Source of the DNA: an uncultured Lachnospiraceae bacterium
GTDB lineage: Bacteria; Bacillota; Clostridia; Lachnospirales; Lachnospiraceae
Direction of reading: 5' to 3'
DNA: 64,000 nt
NCBI GenBank assembly: GCA_944381485.1
Contig: CALWLI010000004.1
Coordinates: 1 to 64,000, forward strand
In this document: positions 18,004 through 27,607 of the stretch, one piece after another
Layout: every line of letters starts with the position of its first letter
How positions within the stretch are numbered: the first letter of the stretch is position 1
The notes under the pieces: generated by a model
What the model was told of the DNA's origin: nothing
The model's input: the letters and a program-made list of their open reading frames with translations, nothing else
The model's database searches: none
Position numbers and translations under genes: made by a program

Positions 18004-19395
18004 ATGGAAAAACTTATTACTGTAAGAGAGATATTTGAGGACAGAGACAAATACCTTGGAAAGGAGCTCAGCATAGGAGGCTGGGTCAGGAGCGTAAGGG
18101 ACTCAAAGAGCTTCGGATTCATAGTTATAAATGACGGATCCTGCTTCGAGACTCTGCAGGTCGTATACCACGACAACATGGAAAACTTCAGCGAGGTCTC
18201 AAAGCTCAATGTGGGCTCCGCTCTTATAGTAAAGGGCAAGCTCGTGGCTACACCTGAGGCGAAGCAGCCCTTCGAGATACAGGCTGAGGAGGTGATCGTT
18301 GAGGGAGCGTCCTCACCGGACTATCCCCTTCAGAAGAAGAGACATACTCTTGAGTACTTAAGGACCATGACTCATTTGAGACCCAGGACTAACACCTTCC
18401 AGGCCGTGTTCCGCGTAAGGTCCATACTCGCCTTTGCCATACACAAGTTCTTTCAGGAGAGAGGCTTCGTCTATGTTCACACTCCCCTCATAACAGCATC
18501 CGACTGCGAGGGAGCGGGAGAGATGTTCCAGGTGACCACTCTTGACCTTGACAAGGTGGGAGCTTCAGGCAAGGAGCCTGACTACTCAAGAGATTTCTTC
18601 GGAAAGCCCACCTTCCTCACAGTGAGCGGACAGCTTGATGTGGAGGACTTTGCCATGGCCTTCAGAAATGTATATACCTTCGGCCCCACCTTCAGAGCCG
18701 AGAACTCCAACACACCCAGACATGCGGCGGAGTTCTGGATGATAGAGCCGGAGATGGCCTTTGCCGATCTTGACGACATAATCGAGGTCGAGGAGGCAAT
18801 GATAAAATACATAATCAAATACGTGCTTGAGAACGCCCCCAAGGAGATGGAGTTCTTCAACAGCTTCATCGACAAGGGCCTTAAGGAGAGACTTGAGCAT
18901 ATACTTAACTCAGACTTCGGAAGGATAAGCTATACAGAGGCTGTGGACATACTTAAGGAGCACAACGACAGATTCGCCTACAAGGTGGAGTGGGGCTGTG
19001 ATCTCCAGACAGAGCATGAGAGATTCCTCACAGAGGAGATATTCAAAAAGCCTGTATTTGTCACAGACTATCCCAAGGATATAAAGGCTTTCTACATGAA
19101 GCTTAACGAGGATAAAAAGACGGTGGCAGCTGTTGACTGCCTTGTACCCGGAGTGGGAGAGATAATGGGCGGAAGCCAAAGGGAGGATGATTACGATCTC
19201 CTTCTCACAAGGATGAAGGAGCTGGGACTTGATCCCGAGGCCTACAAGGCTTACCTTGATCTGAGAAAGTACGGCTCCGTGAGACATTCAGGCTTCGGCC
19301 TTGGCTTTGAGAGAGCTGTAATGTACATAACAGGAATGTCAAACATAAGAGACGTGCTGCCCTTCCCCAGAACAGCGGGAGCCTGCGAGCTGTAA
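18004..19395 (+). CDS. asnS: Asparaginyl-tRNA synthetase
   Basis: A class IIb synthetase of 463 residues that charges tRNA-Asn. The N-terminal OB-fold anticodon domain ([27 protein letters not shown]) is followed by the catalytic core. Motif 2 reads [21 protein letters not shown] (split around residue 230) and motif 3 reads [15 protein letters not shown] near 428-442. AsnRS-type residues (for example [11 protein letters not shown]) separate it from AspRS. The start is the ATG at 18004 with GAGGAG upstream; the in-frame TTG at 17989 lies before that Shine-Dalgarno. Confidence 0.96.
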   Translation: MEKLITVREIFEDRDKYLGKELSIGGWVRSVRDSKSFGFIVINDGSCFETLQVVYHDNMENFSEVSKLNVGSALIVKGKLVATPEAKQPFEIQAEEVIVEGASSPDYPLQKKRHTLEYLRTMTHLRPRTNTFQAVFRVRSILAFAIHKFFQERGFVYVHTPLITASDCEGAGEMFQVTTLDLDKVGASGKEPDYSRDFFGKPTFLTVSGQLDVEDFAMAFRNVYTFGPTFRAENSNTPRHAAEFWMIEPEMAFADLDDIIEVEEAMIKYIIKYVLENAPKEMEFFNSFIDKGLKERLEHILNSDFGRISYTEAVDILKEHNDRFAYKVEWGCDLQTEHERFLTEEIFKKPVFVTDYPKDIKAFYMKLNEDKKTVAAVDCLVPGVGEIMGGSQREDDYDLLLTRMKELGLDPEAYKAYLDLRKYGSVRHSGFGLGFERAVMYITGMSNIRDVLPFPRTAGACEL

Positions 19396-19436
19396 TAAGG
19401 CGGCCGTTATAGGAGAAGTATCGGAGGGAGCTGCAT

Positions 19437-20543
19437 ATGAGATTTATACATGCCGGCGACATAAACATAGGCGCAAAGCCCGACAGCGACAAGCGCTGGG
19501 GCAAGGAGAGAGCCGAGGAGTTTAAAGATACTTTAAAGAAGGTTGTGGATAAGGCGAAGGAGATTGACTGCGATCTCCTTCTTATATCCGGCAACCTTTT
19601 TTGTCATCAGCCGGTGACAAAGGAGCTTTACGACATAAACCTGCTCTTTTCCACCATACCCGCCACCAGGGTCATCATAACAGCGGGAAGCTCCGACAGG
19701 CTGAGGAAGAACTCCTCTGTTTTGGACTTCAAGTGGAGCAGCAATGTAAGCTTTGTGCTCTCGGAGAGCTATGACAGGATAAACATACCCTCTCTGCACA
19801 CGGTAGTCTATGCCATCTCCTTGAGAGAGGGGGGCTCAGACATAAGTGAGCTTGTAAAAGAGATAAAGGCGGAGGCCAAAAAGGACAGCGGTTACACGGA
19901 CATACTCATGTTCTTTAACGAGAGACATGGAGACGAGGCCTATGAGCGGGAACTTACAGAGCTTATAGGGGCTCAGAGCTTTTCCTACACCGCTCTGGGA
20001 GGAGCCGAAAGCTTCAGAGAGCTCGAGAGAGGAAGGATAGCCTACCCGGGATTTCTCACTGCCATGGACATGCACACTACGGGAGAACACGGGGTCATAG
20101 TAGGGGACATAAGCTCCGCCACAGGAAAAATGATAGGGCTGGAGTTTGTGAAGCTTGCTGACACCTGCTACATCCCCATAAGCGTGGAGATAAATGAGAG
20201 AGTAAAGGCCGCCGAGCTTAGAGAGAGGCTTGAGGCCGAGATGGATAAAAGGGGAAGAAACAACATCTATAAGCTCAGGGTGACGGGAAAGCGGGTCCCC
20301 GAGGAGGAGCCGGAGCTTGAAGCCCTGAGGGACCGGTTCAAGATAGTGGAAATATCGGATGAGACAGAACCGCAGTACGATTTTTCAAAGCTTTTTTCCG
20401 AGCATCCTGACGACATCATAGGCTTTTACATAAGCTCGGTCATGAAAAACGGTGACGAGGAAAAGGGGAGTCTTGAAAGAAGAGCCATGCATTATGCGGT
20501 GGACGCCCTCCTCGCCACAGAGAGAAAGAGGTCTCAGAGTTGA
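19437..20543 (+). CDS. YhaO/SbcD-like metallophosphoesterase with degenerate metal site
   Basis: A 368-residue protein whose layout is that of SbcD/Mre11-type nucleases (YhaO in Bacillus), paired with the AAA ATPase downstream. The metal-ligand motifs are altered at each place I can align: DxH reads GDINIG (His to Asn at residue 10); GDLF reads SGNLFCHQP (Asp to Asn near 52); GNHD reads AGSSDRL near 83-88; GHxH reads ALGGAES near 186-192. The following YPGxLxxxDxxxxGEHGVIVGDI capping region is kept. The fold is therefore likely retained with catalysis lost or changed. GGAGGGAG precedes the ATG. Its stop overlaps the TTG start of the next gene. Confidence 0.8.
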   Translation: MRFIHAGDINIGAKPDSDKRWGKERAEEFKDTLKKVVDKAKEIDCDLLLISGNLFCHQPVTKELYDINLLFSTIPATRVIITAGSSDRLRKNSSVLDFKWSSNVSFVLSESYDRINIPSLHTVVYAISLREGGSDISELVKEIKAEAKKDSGYTDILMFFNERHGDEAYERELTELIGAQSFSYTALGGAESFRELERGRIAYPGFLTAMDMHTTGEHGVIVGDISSATGKMIGLEFVKLADTCYIPISVEINERVKAAELRERLEAEMDKRGRNNIYKLRVTGKRVPEEEPELEALRDRFKIVEISDETEPQYDFSKLFSEHPDDIIGFYISSVMKNGDEEKGSLERRAMHYAVDALLATERKRSQS

Positions 20544-22432
20544 AACTGAAAAGCCTTTACATAGACGGATTCGGAAAATTTCATAATAAAAGCATAGAGT
20601 TCGGAGATGGCATCAACCTTATATACGGAAAAAACGAGGCGGGAAAATCCACACTGCACACCTTCATAAAGGCCATGCTCTTCGGCCTTTCAGAAAGTCC
20701 TAAGGGCAGGGAGAGCTCGGAGTACGAAAAGTACGAGCCCTGGACCGGAGAGACATACGGCGGAAGCATGGAGCTCTACACCTCAGATGGACTCTTAAGG
20801 ATAGAGAGAGACTTTAAAAAGGGGCCTCGGGACCTTAAGCTTTTCACTATAAGGGAGGGGCAAAAGATACCCATGCAAGGAGCTGAGGCCGCAAATTTCC
20901 CGGAAGGCCTCACGGAAAACGCCTACAAGAATACTATAAGCATAGGCCAGCTCAAGGCCCGGACGGAGAAGGGCATGGCCCGGGAGTTCAAGGACACGGT
21001 AAAAAATCTGAACACCACAGGAAGCTCAGAGCTATCCTATGACAGGGCCATAGAGTATCTTGAAAAGAAAGAGAAGGCCATAGACGAGAGCATAGACGAG
21101 GACGCCGCCATAAACTACAGCAGGCGCATGGGGCGCATAAGGAATCTTGAGAGGGAGCTATCGGAGCCCAAGTACGAAAACAGGATCCCTGTATATACGG
21201 AGCTGAGAGACAAGATGAAGGACAGGCTCTCTGAGCTTACAAAGCGCAGGGAGGAGCTTGTACTGAAGACTGAGAGGGCGGAGGATATACTTAAGCAAAA
21301 CGGCTTTACCGACGAAGCCTCCATAGATGAGTGCGAGAAAAAGGCGGAGGGGGCCTTCTCCGAGTACAGAGCCTGCGAAAGAGCCCTTAAAAAGAAGGCG
21401 GCAAAGGCTGCAGCTTTTATATTTGCCGTAATAGGCATAGCCTCATGCACACTCGGAGCCTACCTTATGTTTTTGAGCCTGACCTCTCCTGAAGGCTTTT
21501 ACACCCCGGTATATGCGGTGGGAAGAAGCTTTCCTGCAGGCATAAACGGAATAATATTTTGCGCAGCCGGGCTCTTATCCCTAATTATCTTTCTCATGAT
21601 CTTTATGGGAAGGAGAAAAAGGAGAAGGAGATATGACCTGGCCGCTTCAAGCCTTGCCAAAATACTTGCGGCCCATACGGGAAACGGGGACATAAACGAG
21701 GAGGCCATGTCAAGCCTCAGGGAGAGACTTCAGGAGTTCAGAAAGCTCATAAAGGCCCTTAGGGAGTCGGAGGAAGAGCTGTCCTCTGTGAAGGACGAGC
21801 TCATAAAGCTCCACGAAAACCATGACAGCTGCCTTGAGATAATAGGAAAAGAGGAGAAGGTAAGGGCGGAGCTGGAGGATAAGCTGACAGAGCTCAACAA
21901 CTTGAAATGTGAGGCGGAGGAGCTCAAGAGGACTATAGACAAAAACAACACACTCAGGGAAAACCGGGATGCCATAGAGCTTGCAAAGGAAAACCTGGGA
22001 GCCTTGTCTCAGCGCATAAGGAATTCCGTAGGAATATATCTCAACAGGGAGGCGGGAAAGCTCATAAAAAGCATAACCGGCGGGGCCTACGACAGCATGG
22101 ACGTATCTGACGACATGGATATCTTCCTCAATGCGGGAGGCCGCATGATCACCCCCGAAAGGGTCAGCGCCGGCACCATGGATCAGATATACCTGGCCTT
22201 AAGACTCTCAGCGGTGAGACTTCTGGAGAGGCAGGGGAGGACCTACCCCCTTATCTTTGACGACAGCTTTGCCCTCTATGATGACGAGAGGCTTGAGCTC
22301 TCACTGAAGGCTGTAAGGGACATGGAGAAAGAGGGAGAAAAAAGGCGCCAGATCATCATATTTACCTGCCACCGAAGAGAGGAGAGCATCTTAAAAAGGG
22401 AAGAGGCGGATTTTAAAATCATAAATATGTGA
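20540..22432 (+). CDS. YhaN/SbcC-like AAA ATPase with internal membrane hairpin
   Basis: A 630-residue SMC-type ATPase. Walker A GKNEAGKST lies near 31-39 and the N-terminal MKLKSLYIDGFGKFHNKSI is typical of the RecF/SbcC/YhaN group. A coiled coil follows. Two hydrophobic helices (about 293-314 and 330-352) interrupt it, joined by a 15-20-residue loop and followed by GRRKRRRRYD. The C-terminal half has the signature VSAGTMDQIYLALRLS and a Walker B of LIFDDSFALYDDERL. It starts at a TTG overlapping the previous stop, so the two proteins should be coupled. The membrane hairpin would tether the complex to the membrane. It is shorter than typical SbcC. Confidence 0.8.
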   Translation: MKLKSLYIDGFGKFHNKSIEFGDGINLIYGKNEAGKSTLHTFIKAMLFGLSESPKGRESSEYEKYEPWTGETYGGSMELYTSDGLLRIERDFKKGPRDLKLFTIREGQKIPMQGAEAANFPEGLTENAYKNTISIGQLKARTEKGMAREFKDTVKNLNTTGSSELSYDRAIEYLEKKEKAIDESIDEDAAINYSRRMGRIRNLERELSEPKYENRIPVYTELRDKMKDRLSELTKRREELVLKTERAEDILKQNGFTDEASIDECEKKAEGAFSEYRACERALKKKAAKAAAFIFAVIGIASCTLGAYLMFLSLTSPEGFYTPVYAVGRSFPAGINGIIFCAAGLLSLIIFLMIFMGRRKRRRRYDLAASSLAKILAAHTGNGDINEEAMSSLRERLQEFRKLIKALRESEEELSSVKDELIKLHENHDSCLEIIGKEEKVRAELEDKLTELNNLKCEAEELKRTIDKNNTLRENRDAIELAKENLGALSQRIRNSVGIYLNREAGKLIKSITGGAYDSMDVSDDMDIFLNAGGRMITPERVSAGTMDQIYLALRLSAVRLLERQGRTYPLIFDDSFALYDDERLELSLKAVRDMEKEGEKRRQIIIFTCHRREESILKREEADFKIINM

Positions 22433-22447
22433 TAAAAGCGATAAAAG

Positions 22448-22484
22448 TGCCGGGTGGGATATCATTCCGGCGCTTTTTTGTGTG
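22448..22484 (+). terminator. Rho-independent terminator
   Basis: The stem AAAAGTGCCGGG / CCGGCGCTTTT followed by T residues, directly after the ATPase gene. Confidence 0.8.
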
Positions 22485-22575
22485 GTTTAATGAAAAATTA
22501 ACTGTGTTTAACATTGAATTAACGGCAATCGTCAAAATTTTGCATAAAAATCACCTGTTAATACTAATTTATTTG

Positions 22576-22604
22576 TTCACAATAAATAAAATAAGTGTTA
22601 TAAT
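22576..22604 (+). promoter_or_regulatory. glgC promoter
   Basis: TTCACA at 22576-22581 and TATAAT at 22599-22604 with a 17-bp spacer, 34 bp before the glgC start. Confidence 0.75.
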
Positions 22605-22637
22605 TAGAATACTTAATTTTGTGGCGAGGTGATTCTG

Positions 22638-23912
22638 ATGATTAAGAAGGAAATGATAGCAATGCTTCTTGCCGGGGGGCAGGGAAGCCGTTTGGGAGTT
22701 CTTACCCAACACATAGCAAAGCCTGCGGTTTCTTTCGGAGGAAAGTACAGGATTATTGACTTCCCCTTAAGTAACTGTATCAATTCAGGCATAGACACAG
22801 TGGGTGTGCTCACCCAGTATCAGCCCTTGAGGCTTAATGCCCACATAGGCATAGGTATCCCTTGGGATCTGGACAGGAATATAGGCGGAGTTTCCGTGCT
22901 GCCGCCCTATGAGAGGAGCGCAGGTTCCGACTGGTACTCAGGGACGGCAAATGCCATATATCAGAATCTTTCATATATGGAAAGCTTCAATCCGGACTAT
23001 GTTTTGATCCTTTCCGGAGACCATATTTACAAGATGGACTATGAGGTAATGCTTGATTACCACAAGGCCTGCGGAGCGGATGTGACCATCGCCACCATGC
23101 CTGTGCCCATAGAGGAGGCATCCCGCTTCGGTATAGCAATTACCGACGGCAAGGGAAGGATCACCGAATTTGAGGAGAAGCCCGAGCATCCCAGATCAAA
23201 TCTGGCATCGATGGGTATATATATATTCAGCTGGAAGGTTCTGAGGGAGGCCCTTATAGAGCTCAAGGACCAGCCCAACTGTGACTTCGGAAAGCACATA
23301 ATTCCCTACTGCCACGGAAAGGACATGAAGCTTTTCGCCTACGAGTTCAACGAGTACTGGAAGGATGTTGGAACTCTTGAGTCCTACTGGCAGGCAAATA
23401 TGGAGCTGGTGGACATAATCCCCGAGTTCAACCTCTACGAGGAGTACTGGAGGATATACACAAAGAGCGACAACATAAAGCCCCAGTATATAGGTGAGAA
23501 GGCCGAGATCTCAAGGAGCATCATAGGAGAGGGCTGCGAGATCCTGGGAAAGGTTGAGCACTCCGTTCTCGGCTCCGGAGTAGTAGTCGAGGAAGGCGCC
23601 GAGGTCAAGGATTCCATCATAATGGCCGACACTGTAATAGGTGCCGGAACTAAGGTGGAGAAGGCCATAATCGCCGAGGAAGTAAAGGTGGGAGCAGGCT
23701 GCGAGCTGGGCGTGGGAGAATACGCCGAGAGCAAGCTTGACAAAAAGGTATACAAATTTGACATAGTCACTGTCGGAGACTGTTCAGAGATCCCCGACGG
23801 CGTAAAGATAGGAAAGAATACCGCCATATCGGGAAAAACCTGTGCCGAGGATTACCCCGGAGGTCTGCTTGAAAGCGGTTCGTACATCATAAAGGAGGGC
23901 GGCATAAGATGA
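22638..23912 (+). CDS. glgC: Glucose-1-phosphate adenylyltransferase, catalytic subunit
   Basis: It makes ADP-glucose for glycogen synthesis. The 424-residue product shows the nucleotide-binding loop [13 protein letters not shown], the [19 protein letters not shown] segment, the DHIYKMDY metal-binding aspartate region and the C-terminal left-handed beta-helix hexapeptides (about 290-400). The start is taken as the ATG at 22638, with GAGGTG spaced 7 nt; the GTG at 22629 overlaps that site. Its stop overlaps the ATG of glgD, the usual Firmicute pairing. Confidence 0.95.
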   Translation: MIKKEMIAMLLAGGQGSRLGVLTQHIAKPAVSFGGKYRIIDFPLSNCINSGIDTVGVLTQYQPLRLNAHIGIGIPWDLDRNIGGVSVLPPYERSAGSDWYSGTANAIYQNLSYMESFNPDYVLILSGDHIYKMDYEVMLDYHKACGADVTIATMPVPIEEASRFGIAITDGKGRITEFEEKPEHPRSNLASMGIYIFSWKVLREALIELKDQPNCDFGKHIIPYCHGKDMKLFAYEFNEYWKDVGTLESYWQANMELVDIIPEFNLYEEYWRIYTKSDNIKPQYIGEKAEISRSIIGEGCEILGKVEHSVLGSGVVVEEGAEVKDSIIMADTVIGAGTKVEKAIIAEEVKVGAGCELGVGEYAESKLDKKVYKFDIVTVGDCSEIPDGVKIGKNTAISGKTCAEDYPGGLLESGSYIIKEGGIR

Positions 23913-25027
23913 GAGCAATAGGAATCATACTTGCGGGAGGAAACTCCAAGAGGATGAGGGAGCTCAGCAACAAGAGAGCCATCTCCGCCATGCCTGTAGC
24001 CGGAAGCTTCAGGAGCATTGACTTTACGCTGAGCAATATGACAAATTCACATATACAGACTGTAGCTGTACTCACCCAGTACAACTCCAGATCCCTTAAT
24101 CTCCACCTGAATTCATCAAAGTGGTGGGATTTCGGAAGAAAGCAGGGGGGACTCTACGTATTCAACCCTACCATAACCCCGGATTCCAGCGACTGGTACA
24201 GAGGAACAGCTGATGCCCTCTACCAGAACCTCTCGTTTTTGAAGAGCAGCCACGAGCCCTATGTGGTACTTGCTGCAGGAGACGGAATATATAAGCTTGA
24301 TTACAACAAGGTTCTTGAGTATCATATAGAGAAAAAGGCTGACATCACTGTTGTGTGCAAGAAGATGCCTGAGGGCGAGGATATCACCAGATTCGGCTGT
24401 GTAAAGATTAACGACGACGGCCGCATAGTGGACTTTGAGGAGAAGCCCATGATATCCGACACAAACACCATATCCTGTGGTATCTACGTCATAAGGAGAA
24501 GGCATCTCATAGAGCTCATAGAAAAGTGCGCCGAGGAGGACAGATACGATTTTGTAAAGGACGTACTTGTGAGATACAAGAACTTAAAGAGGATATACGC
24601 CTACAAGATCGACGACTACTGGAGCAACATCGCCAGTGTGGAGTCCTACTACAGGACCAACATGGACTTCTTAAAGAAGGAAGTAAGAGATTACTTCAAG
24701 GCTGATCCCCAGATATACACAAAGGCGGAGGACCTTCCTCCCGCAAAGTACAATCCGGGAGCATCGGTAAAGAACAGTCTTGTGTCAAGCGGCTGTATCA
24801 TAAACGGAACGGTTGAGAACTCACTTCTCTTCAAGGACGTTTATGTAGGAAATAATACAGTGATAAAGAATTCAATAGTGCTCAACAACGTATATATCGG
24901 CGACAACACAGTCATAGAAAACTGCATTGTGGAGTCGAGAGATGTTATAAGAGCCAACTCCACTCATATCGGAACTCCCGATGACATAAAGATAGTAGTG
25001 GAGAAGAATGACAGGTATATGGTATAG
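23909..25027 (+). CDS. glgD: Glucose-1-phosphate adenylyltransferase, GlgD subunit
   Basis: A 372-residue partner of GlgC, in Firmicutes a regulatory or weakly active subunit that forms a heterotetramer. The nucleotide-binding loop is altered ([13 protein letters not shown]; catalytic GlgC has GGxGxRLxxLT) and GlgC's DHIYKMDY becomes [11 protein letters not shown]-terminal beta-helix is present. Start by ATGA overlap with glgC. No glycogen synthase, branching enzyme or phosphorylase gene follows in this window. Confidence 0.93.
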   Translation: MRAIGIILAGGNSKRMRELSNKRAISAMPVAGSFRSIDFTLSNMTNSHIQTVAVLTQYNSRSLNLHLNSSKWWDFGRKQGGLYVFNPTITPDSSDWYRGTADALYQNLSFLKSSHEPYVVLAAGDGIYKLDYNKVLEYHIEKKADITVVCKKMPEGEDITRFGCVKINDDGRIVDFEEKPMISDTNTISCGIYVIRRRHLIELIEKCAEEDRYDFVKDVLVRYKNLKRIYAYKIDDYWSNIASVESYYRTNMDFLKKEVRDYFKADPQIYTKAEDLPPAKYNPGASVKNSLVSSGCIINGTVENSLLFKDVYVGNNTVIKNSIVLNNVYIGDNTVIENCIVESRDVIRANSTHIGTPDDIKIVVEKNDRYMV

Positions 25028-25076
25028 CATAATAATAATGCTGTATAATTATATATCATATAGTAGGAGGAGAGTT

Positions 25077-25364
25077 ATGCAGATAACAGACATCAGGGTC
25101 AGAAAGATCGACAAGGAAGGAAAGATGAGGGCCGTTGTGTCCATCACCTTTGACAATGAGTTCGTAGTACACGACATCAAGGTGATAGAGGGCGACCAGG
25201 GACTTTTCATAGCCATGCCCTCAAGAAAAGCGGCAGACGGAGAGTACAGAGATATAGCACATCCCATCAACTCCGACACGAGAGCTTCCATTCAGAAGGC
25301 CATTCTGGAGAAATATGAGGCCGTATTAAAGGAAGAAGGAGAGGAAGAGAAAACTGTTGATTAA
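25077..25364 (+). CDS. spoVG: SpoVG, RNA/DNA-binding regulator
   Basis: A 95-residue protein with the family signatures [44 protein letters not shown] and [13 protein letters not shown]. The start is the ATG at 25077, with AGGAGGAG 4-5 nt upstream; an upstream in-frame extension from 25008 would overlap glgD and is unlikely. SpoVG is widespread in non-sporulating Firmicutes, where it acts as a nucleic-acid-binding global regulator, so it is not evidence of sporulation. Confidence 0.95.
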   Translation: MQITDIRVRKIDKEGKMRAVVSITFDNEFVVHDIKVIEGDQGLFIAMPSRKAADGEYRDIAHPINSDTRASIQKAILEKYEAVLKEEGEEEKTVD

Positions 25365-25386
25365 AATAAAGTGATATGGTATCATT

Positions 25387-25433
25387 GAGGCTGCTGTTTG
25401 GGGATATGAAAACCCCGGGCGGCAGCCTTTTTG
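25387..25433 (+). terminator. Rho-independent terminator after spoVG
   Basis: The outer stem AGGCTGC / GCAGCCT with inner GGGG / CCCC pairing is followed by T5. Confidence 0.85.
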
Positions 25434-25444
25434 AGGCTTTGAAA

Positions 25445-25555
25445 ATAAAACAGCCTGCCCTTATGTAAAGAGGTATTATGTAAAGAGACAAAGAGACATA
25501 AAGGGCACTAAGTCAGGAACCGAAGACACCCCCTCCAAGGGAAAATCTTCGGATA
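25445..25555 (+). other. Leader region with two inverted repeats before the flavoprotein gene
   Basis: GCCCTTATGT (25456-25465) can pair with ACATAAAGGGC (25497-25507), one base bulged. CCGAAGA / TCTTCGG flank a C-rich loop (about 25520-25553). TTATGTAAAGAG is directly repeated. No known riboswitch core is recognised. Confidence 0.4.
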
Positions 25556-25578
25556 TTAGTATGTTTAAGGAGAAGAAA

Positions 25579-26976
25579 ATGTTTAAAGGCGACTATGATG
25601 TCATTATAATCGGAGCGGGACCATCAGGAATATTCTGTGCCTACACTCTCATAGAGAAAAGGCCTGATATGAAGATACTTATGATAGAGAAGGGAAGACC
25701 CATAGAAAAGAGAGCATGCCCCAAGAGAAAGACCAAGGTCTGCGTGGGCTGCAAGCCCTGCAACATAACCACAGGCTTTGCAGGCGCCGGAGCATTCTCC
25801 GACGGAAAGCTCTCCCTGTCCCCCGACGTGGGAGGAACACTTCCCGAGATACTGGGATACGACAAGGCCCTTGAGCTCATACACGAGTCCGACAGCATCT
25901 ACTTAAAGTTCGGCGCGGACAAGAATGTGTACGGTGTGGACAAGCAGAAGGAGATAGAGGATATAAGGAGAAAGGCCATAAACGCCAACCTTAAGCTCAT
26001 AGAGTGCCCCATAAGACATCTGGGCACAGAGGAGGGCTACAAGATATACCAGAGGATACAGAACTATCTTCAGGAGAAGGGCATAACCATGAGCTTCAAC
26101 ACCATGGTTACAGACATTATCATAGAGGACGGAAAGGCCGTGGGAGTGATCACCGACAAGGGCGATGAGTACCATGCTCCCCATGTTGTGGCAGGCATAG
26201 GCCGCGAGGGCTCGGACTGGTTCAATCAGATCTGCATAAGGCATGACATAGAGACCCAGGTGGGAACAGTTGATATAGGAGTCAGGGTAGAGGTGAGAGA
26301 CGAGGTCATGAAGTTCCTCAACGAGAACCTCTACGAGGCAAAGCTGGTATACTACACCCCCACCTTTGACGACAAGGTAAGGACCTTCTGTACCAACCCC
26401 TCAGGAGAGGTGGCTACAGAGTACTATGATGACGGCCTGGCTGTGGTAAACGGACATGCCTACAAGTCAAAGGAGTACAAGACCTCCAACACCAACTTCG
26501 CCCTCCTTGTATCAAAGAACTTTACAAAGCCCTTTAAGACACCCATAGAGTACGGCAAGCATGTGGCTCAGTTGTCAAACATGCTCTGCGACGGAAAGAT
26601 CATGGTGCAGACCTTCGGCGACTTCCTGAGAGGAAGACGTACGACAGAAGAGAGGCTCTGCAGAAACAACCTCATCCCCACATTGAAGGATGCGGTGCCT
26701 GGAGACCTCAGCCTGGTGCTTCCCTACAGGATAATGCTGGACATAAAGGAGATGCTCTTTGCCCTTGACAAGGTAACTCCCGGAATAGCTGCGGACGAGA
26801 CCCTTCTCTACGGCGTGGAGGTAAAGTTCTACTCAAACAAGGTTGTAGTGGACAAAAACTTTGAGACCTGCGTAAAGGGACTCTACTCCATAGGAGACGG
26901 AGCCGGAGTCACAAGAGGACTTCAGCAGGCGTCGGCAAACGGAATAAGCGTGGCAAGAAGCATACTTGAGGCATAA
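25579..26976 (+). CDS. NAD(P)/FAD-dependent oxidoreductase, COG2509 type
   Basis: A 465-residue flavoprotein. The N-terminal dinucleotide-binding motif is DVIIIGAGPSGIFCAYTL, and the C-terminal FAD contact is GLYSIGDGAGVTRGLQQASANGI. A Cys-rich segment near residues 50-62 (KRKTKVCVGCKPCNITTG) is typical of the uncharacterised COG2509 dehydrogenases found in many anaerobes, whose substrate is unknown. The ATG at 25579 is preferred because AAGGAG lies 6 nt upstream; the ATG at 25561 has no Shine-Dalgarno. The next gene, pth, begins 37 bp after its stop. Confidence 0.88.
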   Translation: MFKGDYDVIIIGAGPSGIFCAYTLIEKRPDMKILMIEKGRPIEKRACPKRKTKVCVGCKPCNITTGFAGAGAFSDGKLSLSPDVGGTLPEILGYDKALELIHESDSIYLKFGADKNVYGVDKQKEIEDIRRKAINANLKLIECPIRHLGTEEGYKIYQRIQNYLQEKGITMSFNTMVTDIIIEDGKAVGVITDKGDEYHAPHVVAGIGREGSDWFNQICIRHDIETQVGTVDIGVRVEVRDEVMKFLNENLYEAKLVYYTPTFDDKVRTFCTNPSGEVATEYYDDGLAVVNGHAYKSKEYKTSNTNFALLVSKNFTKPFKTPIEYGKHVAQLSNMLCDGKIMVQTFGDFLRGRRTTEERLCRNNLIPTLKDAVPGDLSLVLPYRIMLDIKEMLFALDKVTPGIAADETLLYGVEVKFYSNKVVVDKNFETCVKGLYSIGDGAGVTRGLQQASANGISVARSILEA

Positions 26977-27013
26977 TGGTTTCAGAATATTCAGGCTGCG
27001 AAAGGAAGGAGCT

Positions 27014-27604
27014 ATGTACATCATTGCGGGTCTCGGGAACCCCGAGAAAAAATACGAGGGCACAAGGCATAACGCCGGCTTCGAGGCGGCGGATGAGCTT
27101 AGAGACATGTTCAAGCTCAAGCTCTGTGAGAACAAATTCAACGCCGTATGCTCCTCCTTCTTTGCTGAAGGCAGGGAGGGCAGGGAGAAGGTGCTTTTAA
27201 TGAAGCCCCTCACCTATATGAACAGGAGCGGTGACAGCATAAAGGCGGCAGCCGACTATTACAAGGTGCCCAACGAAAACATTATAATCCTTTACGACGA
27301 TATAAACTTCCCCGTGGGAAGACTGAGGATAAGACCTCAGGGCTCAGCGGGAGGACACAACGGCATAAAAAGCATAATAGGCAGACTGGGAAGCGAGGAT
27401 TTCCCCAGAGTCAGGATAGGCGTGGGAGGCCTCTCTGAAAACGAGGACATGATCTCCCATGTGCTGGGACATTTCTCCCCCGAAGACACCGCCGTAATGA
27501 GGGAATCCTACAAGGCTGCGGCCGAGGCTGCCCTCACCATCATAAAGGAAGGCTGTGAGGCGGCCATGAACCGCTTCAACGGCATGAGCATAACGAAGGC
27601 TTAA
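27014..27604 (+). CDS. pth: Peptidyl-tRNA hydrolase
   Basis: It releases tRNA from stalled peptidyl-tRNA. The 196-residue product shows GLGNPEKKYEGTRHNAGF, with N9 and catalytic H19, LMKPLTYMNRSG, and the DDINFPVGRLRIRPQGSAGGHNGIKSI region split around residue 95-115. The start is the ATG at 27014 with AAAGGAAGGA upstream. It sits directly before mfd, as in Bacillus and many Clostridia. Confidence 0.96.
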   Translation: MYIIAGLGNPEKKYEGTRHNAGFEAADELRDMFKLKLCENKFNAVCSSFFAEGREGREKVLLMKPLTYMNRSGDSIKAAADYYKVPNENIIILYDDINFPVGRLRIRPQGSAGGHNGIKSIIGRLGSEDFPRVRIGVGGLSENEDMISHVLGHFSPEDTAVMRESYKAAAEAALTIIKEGCEAAMNRFNGMSITKA

Positions 27605-27607
27605 GCT

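Noticed and set aside
25008-25076. N-terminal extension of SpoVG
   Set aside because: It overlaps glgD, is unlike the family, and the ATG at 25077 has an excellent AGGAGGAG.
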